NCBI GenBank assembly: GCA_016648135.1
Contig: JADDOH010001972.1
Span: 1 to 64,000, forward strand
DNA: 64,000 nucleotides
Direction of reading: 5' to 3'
Source of the DNA: Agrypnia vestita
Taxonomy: Eukaryota; Arthropoda; Insecta; Trichoptera; Phryganeidae
Below, piece after piece: positions 9,511 to 20,189 of the stretch; the stretch's first letter is position 1; each line of letters begins with the position of its first letter. The notes beneath the pieces were generated by a model. It worked only from the letters and a program-made list of their open reading frames with translations, ran no database searches and had not been told where the DNA came from. Position numbers and translations under genes: made by a program.

Positions 9511-9958
9511 ATAGTCTGACAGCATGTACATCTAAAAATAATACGCATAAAAATAAACAAAATAGCCCTTGTCGACTCGCGTAAGCCACCCCGCCGTTGC
9601 GAGCGAGCCGGCACGAGTGGCCGCCACCCCTGCGAGAGAGGGGTGGGTTGGTTTGTCCAGACGAAATTGATATATTTGAATTCGCGGGGCTACGAGCCCT
9701 CTGTCAACAGGGGAACAAGCCGGCGCAAACAAGAAACACTATCGACACTTGGCCGCCGAGTGTTTGATCCTCGTGATTTCATTTGCTACATCCCATCGCG
9801 GGAGGGTTAAATGCGGGGCCGATCGCGCGCGCGGAACGAATCTGCGATTCTCCCTTTCGCGTCCAGACAAGACAAATTAACAAGATTGCCGTTTGGCGAT
9901 TTTACCCCAAAAATACTCAAAAATACACAGGACGATTAACGACAGTCCGCTTTATTCG
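9511..9958. other. non-coding; GC-rich island
   Basis: 9575-9850 is GC-rich with no recognisable product. Confidence 0.5.
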
Positions 9959-10885
9959 GTGATTACTAACCCAACACTCAAAAATAGACGCGACGTATTT
10001 ATTTATGCCGTGTTTTAAAATATGGTATTATCTCATGGGGAAGTGCATTCAAAACGACCTTGAAATCTTTAGAAGTTGCCCAGAAATTGATTACAAAGAT
10101 CATTTAATAAATTTCAAGTCCACATTACAAAATATATTTACAAACTAAATTGCATTCTTCAACTTTATAACATTTTCACAATAATAACAAACTGACCCAA
10201 ATAGCATCAAGTAGCAGAAACATAACACTTAGTAAATTGCATATCCCTGTAATACATAGGTACCACAAATGCTCAGCATCATTATACATTTAGAGGTGTG
10301 AAATGGTTTAACGACTTACCTGTTAATATGAGGATTGAGAATAATTATGAGGCTTTTAAGAAAATATTTAAAAATACCCTCACAGTTTATTAATTATTTA
10401 ATTATTATTATTTAATTATGTATATATTTTATTATAAAATTCTATGTAATATTTCTTAATACTAAATAGTTTTAAGATTAATATTATTTTTACTGCATAT
10501 TGTTGTATGTCTTTGCTTATAATTTACCTTTATTTTCTCTTTACTATATTCATTTTTAAATAATAATTGCGCACTGTTATATATTTTATGTTTATTCTTA
10601 CTGTTGTCTCACATTATTGCAATATGTTTATTGCATATTAGTTTTTTTCTTATATGTAGGTACATAGTATTTACTAAATGCTATTGAATACATTTTAAAT
10701 ATAATGATACTCCCTCTCCTACTCCCGAGTTATATTACTCGTGTAGAAGAGAAATACCAAGTAAAAACTGTCACTATTATTATTGCAAAAAAAGTATTTA
10801 TCTATTAAATTAATAAAAATAAATTACTTAATAAATATACATATACGACTTTTGTAATTTTAGATGAGATCTTTGGAAAATAGTC
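9959..10885. repeat. dispersed repeat K, split by a LINE insertion
   Basis: 9959-10012 (AACACTCAAAAATAGACGCG, GTATTTATTTATGCCGTGT) and about 10818-10885 (ACGACTTTTGTAATTTTAGA, GAGATCTTTGG) are adjacent to each other in the copy at 49826-49935. The DNA between them here is therefore an insertion into repeat K. Confidence 0.75.
10013..10817 (+). pseudogene. Daphne/CR1-group LINE, degenerate C-terminal part
   Basis: The plus strand shows YGIISWG-AFKTTLKSLE early (about 10025-10075) and FRGVKWFNDLPVNMR near 10290-10340. These are the SWG and FN-LP motifs downstream of the RT in the family seen at 24380-26305. Several stops lie between them. The remainder to about 10815 is AT-rich 3' UTR. Confidence 0.7.
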
Positions 10886-11128
10886 ATGAATCTATATGCT
10901 CTAATTAGTGTGATATGTTCAATTAGCGGAAAGTGGAGTATAAGGAATTCATAAATAATTGTCATTAAAAACCCACGAGACAGGAAGCAGAAATTGCATC
11001 CTGTATTTTTATGTCTACGATGGTGCAATATCACTTTTCAACACCCAACAGTTGTACAGTGTCATATAAATAAATTTAAATCAAAATAGGCCCAAAAATA
11101 TTAATATAATGAATTTTGTATGTGTATT
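10886..11128. other. non-coding, no recognised feature
   Basis: AT-rich; the short ORFs carry no recognisable motif. Confidence 0.5.
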
Positions 11129-11428
11129 ACTAACAGGTGGTGTAACAAGCATAGACAGAATCCGCAAAGAGTATGTCAGAGGGTCGTTCAAAGTGGCACT
11201 GAAAAATTCTGAAACGCTGAAGGAAACCAGGATGAGATGGTTCAGTCGCGTCATGCGGAGAGATGAGGACTTCTCAGTGAGAAGAGCACTGAACATCCCA
11301 TCTAAACCTGGTGGTAGAGGCAGACTCCCAGCGACACGGCGCCCTAATATTGAGAGGCAGCTGGATGAACAAGGCCCGACCCTGGATGAACCGGGATAGA
11401 GAGGCAGGGAGAAGAAGAAGAAGAAGAC
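11129..11428 (+). pseudogene. RTE-like retrotransposon C-terminal fragment (family C)
   Basis: The frame ending at 11399 reads GVTSIDRIRKEYVRGSFKVA, ETRMRWFSRVMRRDEDFSVR and SKPGGRGRLPATRR. This is the RW(F)-G/S-HV plus GRGRP signature of RTE-type proteins after the RT. It ends with an (AAG)n tail, typical of non-LTR 3' ends. The RT domain is absent. Confidence 0.8.
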
Positions 11429-11484
11429 TAATTAAATAAATAAAAATAACTTGGTTAAACACCACTTATATTTATTGTCGATTC

Positions 11485-11522
11485 CGACCAGGTTTCGCTA
11501 CGACCGTAGCTTCTTCAGGGAG
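11485..11522 (-). ncRNA. hammerhead ribozyme
   Basis: Minus strand: CUGAAGA, stem II GCUAC/GUAGC with loop GGUC, GAAA, stem III ACC-U-GGU, H17 = C, then GG pairing with upstream CC. Confidence 0.78.
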
Positions 11523-11660
11523 AATCTTACGAAAAATTCATTTGCTTCAATACAACTTAAATAAAATGATGAAAACCTTGTAAAAATAACTTTTTTCAAT
11601 TTCTGCAAAGTTTTTATCATTTTATTCGACTTGTATTAAAGCGAATGAATTTTTCTTAAG

Positions 11661-11705
11661 ATTCTCCCTGAAGAAGCCACGGTCGTAGCGAAACCTGGTC
11701 GGAAT
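11661..11705 (+). ncRNA. hammerhead ribozyme
   Basis: Plus-strand partner of the previous core. It has CUGAAGA, stem II GCCAC/GUAGC (one C-A mismatch relative to the partner), GAAA and ACCUGGUC. Stem I is formed by CC/GG extended by AUU/AAU around a bulge. Confidence 0.75.
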
Positions 11706-11760
11706 CGACAATAAATATAAGTGGTGTTTAACCAAGTTATTTTTATTTATTTAATTATAA

Positions 11761-12183
11761 CGTCCCACCACCAAGTGTTTGCTTCCTTCGAAAAAAAAGA
11801 GTAGTTACGACGAAAAATATTAATGCCTAAAGGTGGTATAATCCATTAAACAACCGAAGAGCGTGCATGGAAAGATGTGTATGACGTCAGGAAGAGAAGA
11901 GTGGCGTTTTGTCTCGTAATTTTAATGGTAAAATTATTATTTTTATATATTTATTTATATAGGTAATACAAAATTAAACAATTACACAAGCCACAGCAGG
12001 TGTTAGCAACACAAAACATGTGCCAAACCTCATCAACAACTGACACAGAGACCATGAAAGCCAGCGCACAAAAACAACCGAGATATTGGCAGCCACTGAG
12101 ATGATAATTGGAAGAGCATTCCACAACTACTCCCTGATATCTAAACTCCACTTCTTTAAGTCCTAATATATAAAGTCTAGTCT
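11761..12183. other. non-coding, no recognised feature
   Basis: Mixed AT-rich sequence; no motif recognised on either strand. Confidence 0.5.
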
Positions 12184-12400
12184 ATTGTTGGTGGCAAAAA
12201 CGACTGACTGCTCGAATCTGTTTGCTAGTCTGGGAAGCCTTTGCAATGGAGAATTTAAAAAGTAGTTGGAGGCTGCAGTTTACAAGGTAAAACGGCAAAA
12301 AAGTCTGACTGCTCGTATGTGTTTGCTAGTCTAGGAAGCCTTTGCAGTGGAGAATTCAAAAAGTAGTTAGAGGCTGCAGTTTACAAGGTAAAAACCTGCA
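12184..12400 (+). repeat. dispersed repeat W, tandem pair
   Basis: Two head-to-tail units of about 104-108 bp share GACTGCTCG, TGTTTGCTAGTCT, GGAAGCCTTTGCA, AAAAAGTAGTT and GAGGCTGCAGTTTACAAGG. A third, inverted, partial copy is at 3128-3205. Confidence 0.85.
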
Positions 12401-12824
12401 CGACTTGTAGGTTCGCGGGATGGAACACGCAAGCAGATACGCTGAGTAATGTGTCCATATTTGTCCACACTTTGATGTACAGAAAGAGTAATATTACGAC
12501 ACACAGACATGACAGCAGTTAGCAGCAGACCGCGACTAATCCGATCGCCCGGTGGGCAAACGAAACAACACACATTTTTCTAAATAAACATGGGTGTATA
12601 ATTAGTGCGGCGACGGTATCGGCTCGGACGCGCGCTCCACGGCGATTGTGGCGCGGGCCGCGGACTTCACAGGCGCCGCCGCGGGCTGGCACACTTCCAA
12701 AGAAAATGAATTAGTGTTGTGAATTTTTCTGTACGGAGTTCAAGCGCGCAAATTTGGTCGTTTGTTGCCGGGACGTTCCGAAATTGAGTAACGATATCGA
12801 GGGTAGGGATTGCGTTACCAATAA
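12401..12824. other. non-coding; GC-rich patch
   Basis: 12600-12690 is CpG-rich; nothing is recognised. Confidence 0.5.
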
Positions 12825-13364
12825 AGCCATGTATTCACTAGGGGACAAATAGCGCAGCATTCCGCGCGGCACGTCGCATGAACATCTACGTTCATGTTTC
12901 GGGGACAATGACGCTGTCATTTGACGTGTACACACCGGGACTCACATATCTTGTCGCGGAAATATCACCCGATGAGGTTATGATGACAGCTGCGGTATCT
13001 ATTTACACTTCGTCATTTAGCGAAAACGGGGTTTCGCGCAATTCGAAATGTAGTTTGGGTCGCAATTTCAAATTAACTAGGTTTTACTGCAGTAAATTTA
13101 ATATTATTAAAAACAAGGTCCTTTGGCAAATAATTATTGTTTTCCACACATCACGGTCATGTCACCCTATGAGGTTATGATGACAGCTGCGTATCCATCT
13201 ATGTTAACGAGTTTATCGAAACGTAAGAGGAGAAAAAGGTGGTGGATGCGAAATTATTTACTGCAAAGAGAAAGAAGGACGGATATTCTATGCAATCTTC
13301 GATCGATACAGCTCGATGAATTCAAGAACAATTTGACAATTTGTCCCCTAGTGAATACATGGCT
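12825..13364. mobile_element. PIF/Harbinger transposon, 540 bp, non-autonomous
   Basis: Perfect 26-bp terminal inverted repeats (12825-12850 and 13339-13364) start AGCCATGTATTCACTAGGGG. TAA flanks both ends (12822-12824 and 13365-13367), the 3-bp duplication expected of PIF/Harbinger. Inside there is a degenerate Harbinger nuclease start and a 29-bp direct repeat (GAGGTTATGATGACAGCTGC at about 12975 and 13170). Confidence 0.92.
13123..13364 (+). pseudogene. Harbinger transposase N-terminal remnant
   Basis: The frame contains KRKRRKRWWMRNYLLQRERR, then LRSIQLDEFKNN. This resembles the R-RRWW-R----R---G and F-N--RM region at the start of HARBI1-type nucleases. The DDE catalytic residues are not present. 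The frame runs out through the right TIR, so only a stub remains. Confidence 0.68.
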
Positions 13365-13367
13365 TAA

Positions 13368-13744
13368 GATAATTTTACCACATCGCCGCAGTGGAAACAC
13401 TTGCCGACAATTAGGTCCAAATTCAGATTCAATACTTAGTGATTTAATACAAATACAATACTAATACAAAATAACACTTTTAAGGCGTACCTTAACCTTT
13501 AAAACATCTACTAAAACATATTCTAAAATAATGCAAGATGATCGTGTTAGGGGCCTCAAAAATCTAAAAGCTTGCATGCGATGATATATGAATGTAGATG
13601 TAGGTTTGCACTCATATGAGTTTAAGTAGCGCGGGGAGATGACCACTTTAGCATTAAAAAAATGCCGAATTGTGTGGCGAAAGTGTAGGGCCGATACGGG
13701 AGCTATTGCTTATAAAACTGTCTCGAGTGTGTGGTGGGTTCCTC
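13368..13744. other. non-coding, no recognised feature
   Basis: No motif recognised. Confidence 0.45.
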
Positions 13745-13825
13745 TTCACTGTAGATGTGGCGAAAGTCATGTGTCAGAACCAAAGAGTGTGGGGTTCCAT
13801 CCTTTCTACCTACTCAAGTTTAAAA
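13745..13825 (+). pseudogene. family A retrotransposon remnant
   Basis: VDVAKVMCQNQRVWGSILST corresponds to the C-terminal NVDEAKVVCQDRRVWRSILS end of family A (for example 54840-54920). About 27 codons remain. Confidence 0.65.
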
Positions 13826-14599
13826 AAAAAAATAACAGGTGAGAGCGAGGATTGCTCGCTTCAAAGCCGACGACCAGCTTAGATGACAAGTCAAGATAAC
13901 AACGATCTTCGGATTTCCGAAGATCCTGGATGACCAGGACTTCCTGCCGGCTGTCGAAGACGACGAATGTTACACCACCAGGGCACTGGACACACGTCGC
14001 CCGCATAATCGACCGTCTTCTAAGCAAATGCAAAGCATCAACAGCTGAATCACCAACGGAATATACTTGTGAAGATATGCCTCGACAAATACTTGACAGG
14101 AGAATGTGGTATTTACCTCTTCACAATTATGTACCTAAAAATACCTATAAAAGTATACAGCAAACAAAACAAACAAAGATCAAAAAAAAACAATCGCTAT
14201 CAAAGCAGACACTTTGTGGGAGCGTTACTTATTTAGCGAAAGCCCCCAACGTCCGCGGGCGCACAGACGTAGGGAAACTTAATGGATTCCTAATTTTACG
14301 ACGGCTCCCGAGAGTTGGCAGACAGGACGATGCGCCGCATTTGCTCGAAACGACGCTCGCAGCCTCGGAGACCATTGCCCGTGAAATTGCGGCCATCGGG
14401 CACCGCAGTCGCGAGGAGCCACCAGAGGACCGGAAGCGGTGGTGATTGATGAGACCGAAAAAGACGTGGATGAGAAGAATTTAATGGGAAGATATACAAA
14501 ACCCAGATATACATAAATATACACCCATGTCTCACTTATGGGTGCCAAACTTGGCCTGCTACGAGCAAAAACAGCCAAAAACTCGCAATTTGCCAACGC
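13826..14599. other. unassigned, contains a 171-codon ORF of unknown origin
   Basis: A plus-strand ORF at 13930-14445 is the longest unassigned plus-strand frame here. I see no signal peptide, membrane segment or known motif, and composition changes abruptly in the middle. It may be a fusion of repeat fragments. I do not call it a gene. Confidence 0.4.
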
Positions 14600-14935
14600 A
14601 ACATGGAGCGGAGTATGCTAAACATAAGGCTTTGTGACAGGTGGACGAATACAAAAATAAGGAAAAAGACAAAAGTTAGCGATGTTACACAAAAAGTAAA
14701 AAAAACTCAAATGGAACTGGACTGGTCATGTTACGAGAACAAGCAGAGAAAAGTGGACGAAAGACGTAATGGAATGGTATCCCAGAAATGGAAAAAGACA
14801 AAAAGGACGTCAAATTAAGAGATGGGAAGATGACCTACCAAAAGGATGGAGAAGAATAGCTCACGACAGAGACGAGTGGAAAAAACTAGGGGAGGCCTAT
14901 ATCAGAGAGACAACCTGACTAACAAACTGGCTGCT
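14600..14935 (+). pseudogene. RTE-like retrotransposon C-terminal fragment (family D)
   Basis: Across frames one reads RSMLNIRLCDRWTNTKIRKK, VSDVTQKVKKT, GRQIKRWEDDLPKGW and RRIAHDRDEWKKLGEAYI. These are the I-G/S-LRDR-N--I, RW-DD and A-DR--WK-LGEAY motifs at the C-terminus of RTE-like proteins. Frameshifts occur near 14735 and 14800. The RT core is missing. Confidence 0.78.
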
Positions 14936-15079
14936 TAAATGACATTTACTACGTATATTTATGTATATAAATATGTATGTGTGTGTGCATGTATGTGTGT
15001 ATATCTTACGATTTCAGTGTATCATTTTCTATTTACATATGTTAAAATGGTCAGTGAATAAAGGCTTTATTATTATTAT

Positions 15080-15268
15080 ATACAAAACCTGTGTGAGACC
15101 GATCAGACTGACTGTTTTCAAATCGTGTACAGGCCCACCCTAATACGGACATCAAATTTGGATCCTGACGGAAAGAGTGAGAGCAAGGATCCAGGCTGCC
15201 GAGGTGGGTTTTCTAAGGGGGTAGCGGGAGTCACACTGGTGGACAGAGTGAGAAGTGCTGATATAAGG
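15080..15268 (+). pseudogene. RTE/CR1-like retrotransposon fragment
   Basis: YKTCVRP, then after a frame change LTERVRARIQAAEVGFLRGV and VTLVDRVRSADIR. This is the RVR-RIQAAE--FLR-VAG--L-DRVRS stretch following the RT in vertebrate and invertebrate LINEs. It abuts a family B fragment on the opposite strand. Confidence 0.72.
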
Positions 15269-15269
15269 C

Positions 15270-16046
15270 ACACACTCGTTGTTGAGGCTTTTAGCAGGGC
15301 CATCATCAAATACTTGTAGTATCTGATCCTGCCAGGTCTTTTGCAGACGCCCTCTATTCCTGTTGTCTTCAATACTCGCCCCATATATTTTCTTAACCAT
15401 CCTTTCCTCACTCGTACGTTTTACATGACCAAACCATCTCAGCGCTCCTCTCTTTATTCTATCTACCACACTGAAGCCAGCATTACATTTACATCTAATT
15501 TGTTCATTTCTCACTCTATTGACCAAAAACGTCAAACAAGAGTCTTAGTGACCATTGACGTATTATAATATAGACACATTATTCCCATCTAGCCGGCGTT
15601 CATATGTAGCAAATATTGCAACTGAAAGAGACAACAAACCACGGCTCACTTATTTCACAAACGCGCTGCGTGTAGACAGAAAAATCAGGTAATTTAAATC
15701 ACGGTGACTAAAATAACATACTCATTCTTACAATAGTGTACGATACTCTGTTCCTTTTTCCGCGTAGCGTCGCGCCCGATCACAAAGAAGGTCCGTTCGA
15801 TAACGAATGCAAGTAAGGAAATTAATTACCTTACTTTTGAGTTGCCAAGATTTCAGGCTTGTAACGTATCTACAGTTTATTATATCATTGTTAGTGACCG
15901 CATTTGTACCATATTTAGTCTGCTTTCATTCCTTTTTTGCCAATTCCAGGCTTCACATCCACACATCAGAGTTGGCACTAGAACGCCATTATGTACCACC
16001 AGCCTTGCTTCCTATGACAGATTCTTATTTACCATAATAGACAGGG
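15270..16046 (-). pseudogene. family B retrotransposon, interrupted
   Basis: On the minus strand, 16046-15913 encodes part of the post-RT region (NKNLS, PTLMCGCEAW). 15535-15270 encodes VVDRIKRGALRWFGHVKRTS, EERMVKKIYGAS and KTWQDQILQVFDDGPAKS. The 15540-15912 piece between them is foreign. The 3' terminus is missing. Confidence 0.75.
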
Positions 16047-16446
16047 TCTGGGGACTGGGATAGTAGACTGGGTTTCATTTAAGGATTCAATTGACTTAGT
16101 GTGCGTTTCAGCCTATTCCAAAAACATACAATGCATTTTATTAATCATTAGATGACGATACATGCAATTACCTCCTTGTAAAAAAATCATCCAATTTCTA
16201 TCTAAAAGAGTAGTGTAACACTTAATACCACGATGCGAGTACCTACTGCATGCTGACTATATTATAATTTATGATTTAAAGACATATTTGAGTAATTTCG
16301 CCATTATGTAAAGAATTTATTGACACATCATTTGCCGAATGAACTAGATCAAATAAAAGAATTATATTACATGAAAAAAAAAATTTGAACCAAGCTTATA
16401 TTTAAATTTATTAAATAGTAAAAAAATTATTTTAGGCCCAACAAAT
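16047..16446. other. non-coding, no recognised feature
   Basis: AT-rich; nothing recognised. Confidence 0.45.
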
Positions 16447-16557
16447 TTTGCCTCACTCCAAATAAAAAGTGGGCGCTTACAATATTGATATAGATTACAG
16501 TAGTCGTTGATTGAAGGAAAGCGCCCACGCTTTTATTTGCAGAGAGAGGCAAAAAGT
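16447..16557. repeat. imperfect hairpin, about 35-bp arms
   Basis: TTTTGCCTCACTCCAAATAA followed by AAAGTGGGCGCTT pairs with AAGCGCCCACGCTTTTATTT followed by GCAGAGAGAGGCAAAAA, around a 40-nt loop. This could be a MITE core; I see no target duplication. Confidence 0.6.
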
Positions 16558-16937
16558 TTTAGTCCGAAAATTATTATTTACTTTCAGGGCATTTATATAG
16601 TAATATAATTTTCTACATATTCGTCTATGTGTGTAAAACCACTTCGGTGGGAAACTAGCGCCACATTTTATTGAACTCATTAACTAATTTCCTATACAAA
16701 ACTACGACTAATTAATTATGATGATTGGTGAGTCTGATAATTGATTCGTGTATTGTCATCGAGAATACGTCTGAATGCCAAATTTATGCTCGACTGGACG
16801 TTGGGAAGCGGGTGAAATATCGACTATAAGATTCCGTCTAAACAAACAACGGAAGCTAATATAAGCGTGGTAATAAAGTAAAATAAAGAGAAATAAGTGG
16901 AGAGCTCGTTGTGTCGGTGATAGATAGAGGCGTACCT
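16558..16937. other. non-coding, no recognised feature
   Basis: Nothing recognised. Confidence 0.45.
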
Positions 16938-17312
16938 AACTAACTAACTTACCATCACGCCGTTTCCCCGTGGGGGTAGGCAGAGAGGATAGAGCGCCAT
17001 ACTCTTCTGTCCTGACATACAACTTTCGCTTCGTCTACATTCATACATCTTCGCATGCATGCTCGACTGTTGTTCAGGCTTCTAACAGGACCATCTTCCA
17101 GTATCTGGTTAATCTGGTCATGCCACGTCTTCCGTGGTCGCCCTCTCTTTCTGACGCCGTCAACATTTGCATTATATATCTTTCTTACCATTCTTTCCTC
17201 ATTCATTCGCTCAACATGCCCAAACCACCTGAGCGACCCTATTTTTATTCTATGTATTATGCTACGATCAGCTTTACATTCATTCCTAATATCTTCACTC
17301 TTTACTCTATCA
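16938..17312 (-). pseudogene. family A retrotransposon, 3' end
   Basis: The minus strand encodes YDRVKSEDIRNECKADRS, GSLRWFGHVERMNEERMVRK, RKRGRPRKTWHDQINQILED and ACMRRCMNVDEAKVVCQDRR in one open frame. It ends with HGETA and a (GTAA)n-type tail. This is the C-terminal region of an RTE-like protein with the RT domain truncated. An 8-bp near-match (GAGGCGTA/GAGGTGTA) flanks it and may be the target duplication. Confidence 0.85.
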
Positions 17313-18111
17313 TAGAGGTGTAGATTGACTAAATTAAGCAAATTGCGAATGTGCTCAGCGGAGTCTAGTTAGTCAATGTTAGCAGTATAAACATCCCAAT
17401 GGAGAAATACACCAGGTTACTAAAACTGGTAAGAAAGTCGATTGCGGCTGGATTGTTGCGGAATTGATTAATTACCGTCAGGAATTAATAGATAACTTAG
17501 TGTATCAATTATCAAGAATTACTCTGGGTATAGAGGACAGTAACAGCTGTCACAAAGTCTGTTGGGAAACGGTGCAGCCAACTTACCCACGCAGGTGCCG
17601 GTGAAGGTATGATCGAGGAAGCACTTACCTGCGGAAGAAGAAAGAAAGATATCAGCACATTAAAAGAAAAGGTAAAAACAGTTCGTACAACTAAAATAAC
17701 CAAGATGGGTCAGTCCAATCAGGTCCGAAAAAAACAATTTGTTGCTTAACTATCTCGGAATAAAAGCATATTTTGTCGATGCATTGTTTTACGTTTTGGT
17801 AGTTCAAAACAGATTTTTTTAAACTTTTAATATATCCAGTTTAGGGATGAGGAAATCGAGCATTTTTGCCCGAATCGACATTTTTTGTATACCTACTTCG
17901 GATTAAATCTCAAAACTGAAATTTATACCGAGATTCGATACTACAGAGACCTTTTGTATATGCAATTTTCAGATTTTTATGTGGTCCCCTAACAGATGAA
18001 ATATTGAAAAGAATCAAAAATTCAGTTTCCAAATAGGTGTAATTTTTAAAAGATAAGTTCACTAACTATTAATATTTTATGTAAAGTAACTATACTCTTA
18101 TTCTAGTAGGA
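17313..18111. other. non-coding, no recognised feature
   Basis: No recognised gene or repeat. Confidence 0.45.
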
Positions 18112-18570
18112 TGTCTAAGCTAGTGGCGAAAACTTTTCATGTGGATAATGATGGCAACCATGACCTAGCTAGTGGCGAAAACTTTTCATGTGGATAATGA
18201 TGGCAACCATGACCTAATATGAATAGTTAAGGAGATACGCAATATCACAGATGGATTTTTTTTTCAAAATTTCTGCCTTATTTTTCGCAAAAAATTGACA
18301 CATCATTACAGTAATTTATATCGATTACGAAAAATTCAAGTCAAATAAAATGATAAAAACCTTGCCAAATTTGAAAATAGATTTTTTCTACAAGATTTTA
18401 TCATGAAATTTCAAATTTTTGCAAACAATAAGTTAGAAATATTGGAAATAATGTAAATTTTGATATTGCAATTTGATATTATTAAGTCATGGCTGCTTGA
18501 ACATTTTCGAGTCATTATCAAAGCAGAAATCAACCTGTGAAGTTCTTGCTACTAGCTATGAGTCATCCAG
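18112..18570. repeat. foldback family F copy with a local 49-bp duplication
   Basis: Ends (left AGCTAGTGGCGAAAACTTTT; right inverse GACTCATAGCTAGTAGCAAG) and centre (AAAATGATAAAAACCTTG) match the family. 18118-18215 is an exact 49-bp tandem duplication of the left end (AGCTAGTGGCGAAAAC at 18118 and 18167). Confidence 0.8.
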
Positions 18571-19019
18571 GACCTATATAACAGCACAGAAAAATTGAGT
18601 TCATTTTGCTATTGCTCTTGTGAAAAATGAGTTCAGTGTGTTGTGTTTGTTAAAAAAAATGTTCAATCGCGTTTAATAACTTTGGCTACAAAGAGTACAT
18701 GAACAAAAACATACAACGTACGTTATTAGACTATTTATTTATAGACCAAATGTATTGGACACAATGGAGTTTATTTGAAAAGCCTAGGATAATCCAGTAC
18801 CGAGTAATTTATAAAATTATTTATACTTGAAACTGCAAAAATGTAATGCGGAGTGAAACGAAAACGGCCGCCATTTTTGAACCGGATACAATAAAATTTA
18901 AAAATATAATTTTTTTTAATTACCAGAAGATACGGGATCGCATCGACAAAATATGATATTTTTCTGATTTGTTCAAGCAATCAGTGCTGGACCACTTGAA
19001 ATGGATCGGCCCAGATCAG
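18571..19019. other. non-coding, no recognised feature
   Basis: Nothing recognised. Confidence 0.45.
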
Positions 19020-19100
19020 ACGTAATAAATAATACATCTTTATTATTTAACTGTAATTTCGGATATTTTATACGCGCCTTATGTATTACCGAGAAGCGAA

Positions 19101-19145
19101 TCTCGACGTTTCGTTGGATACTTATCCAACGTCATCAGGAGGACG
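19101..19145 (-). ncRNA. hammerhead ribozyme
   Basis: Minus strand: CUC-CUGAUGA, stem II GUUGGAU/AUCCAAC (7 bp), GAAA, stem III AC/GU, H17 = C, then GAG pairing with CUC as stem I. Confidence 0.82.
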
Positions 19146-19243
19146 ACCTTTACCCGCGGAGGTGGAGGTCGGACTGATTAAAGGTGCTGCTTTCTAGGGC
19201 TTAAATTGTATGCACTTTGTTGTGGAGTGTTCTCTTCTTCTAC

Positions 19244-19639
19244 AATAGAGGTATACCCAGGTTAGTGAGGGAGTCCATTGAAATATACAAACATCCCAAT
19301 TTCAATAGAGATGACAGTTACAAACTATCAAGTATTTGGCGCCCTGTTCTAACGACACTGATTCAACCCTTGAGAGAAGTCGCAGTAAAATCCGCCGACG
19401 TAACTAGTACATATTGCACACTGGCGACCTCTATTGTAGAAGAAGAGAACACTCCACAACAAAGTACATACAATTTAAGCCCTAGGAAGCAGCACCTTCA
19501 ATCAGTCCGACCTCCACCTCCGCGGGTAAAGGTCGTCCTGATGACGTTGGATAAGTATCCAACGAAACGTCGAGATTCGCTTCTCGGTAATACATACGGT
19601 GCGTATAAAATATCCGAAATTACAGTTAAATATGTCTAA
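19244..19639 (+). pseudogene. PLE protein C-terminal remnant
   Basis: The frame (open from about 19217) reads PRLVRESIEIYKHPNFNRDD then SYKLSSIWRPVL. I recognise this as the conserved -IREA-EI-K---N-NR--G--LS--W tail that follows the GIY-YIG endonuclease in Penelope-like proteins. The frame then stays open through the hammerhead to 19639, which is probably fortuitous. The first residues of the open frame lie in the antisense left arm, so they are not native. No RT or GIY-YIG domain remains. Confidence 0.7.
19533..19578 (+). ncRNA. hammerhead ribozyme
   Basis: CUGAUGA, stem II GUUGGAU/AUCCAAC, GAAA, AC/GU, H17 = C. Compared with the left-arm copy, four bases (CTCC) are missing just upstream, which weakens stem I. 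Confidence 0.75.
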
Positions 19640-19650
19640 CGACCGTAATA

Positions 19651-20189
19651 ACAACCTTAACTCTTTAGCCTCTTTATTAGTAAAATATTGACCGTTAAAA
19701 TTCGCACATAAGGAGGAATAGAAGTAGATCGATTAATAGATAGGTGTGGACATGAATGCAGTAAGAAAAATAAGAAGAATGCTACAAAACAACTAAGACA
19801 GAAGTAATATTAAAATGCATGAGATAAACAGCAGTATTATCAATAATTTTTGACAAATATTTACTTTGGCTTAAACTAATCATAAACAAAGATGCAAAGT
19901 TATCAATAGTTCATATTCAACGATATGCCATTTAATAATACTATCATATGAATGAATTAGAGGCAAAAGCACCGCTATCCAATGGAAGAAATTTAGATAA
20001 AGGTTAAAAATATTTTTTATAATAACTAATCACTAGATTAGTAGGCAAACACCTTAACCACTAGACCAACAAAACATTTAATGAGGTTTTATTTTCACTA
20101 CTTTGGGTATAAATAATTCTGAAAACATCTTCGGATGTTGGGACACTATTTCTAAGCAATTTTCGTCATATAAATTCTATAGGTGTCGT
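19651..20189. other. non-coding, with a short SINE remnant
   Basis: 20033-20078 on the minus strand has TTGGTCTAGTGGTTAAGGTG, an A-box region of the tRNA-derived SINE family without its B box. Nothing else is recognised. Confidence 0.5.

Larger units (their letters stand above)
11429..11760. mobile_element. PLE terminal-repeat inverted pair with two hammerheads
   Basis: Arms of about 160 bp (11429-11590 and 11600-11757) are near-perfect inverted copies. Both contain ATTAAATAAATAAAAATAAC, AACACCACTTATATTTATTG and a hammerhead. The centre holds a small family F palindrome (AAATTCATTTGCTTCAATAC and its inverse), so two palindromic repeats are concentric. Confidence 0.82.
19020..19650 (+). mobile_element. 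Penelope-like element remnant flanked by inverted hammerhead arms
   Basis: Arms of about 213 bp (19040-19252 and 19428-19640) are inverted copies of a PLE 3' end. Each contains an intact hammerhead and the CTGTAATTTCGGATATTTTA terminus. The 175 bp between them, read together with the right arm, is the sense 3' part of the element. A related pair without coding sequence is at 39143-39502. Confidence 0.83.

Noticed and set aside
13930..14445. 171-codon plus-strand ORF
   Set aside because: No motif, abrupt composition change and location between repeat fragments; not enough to call a gene.
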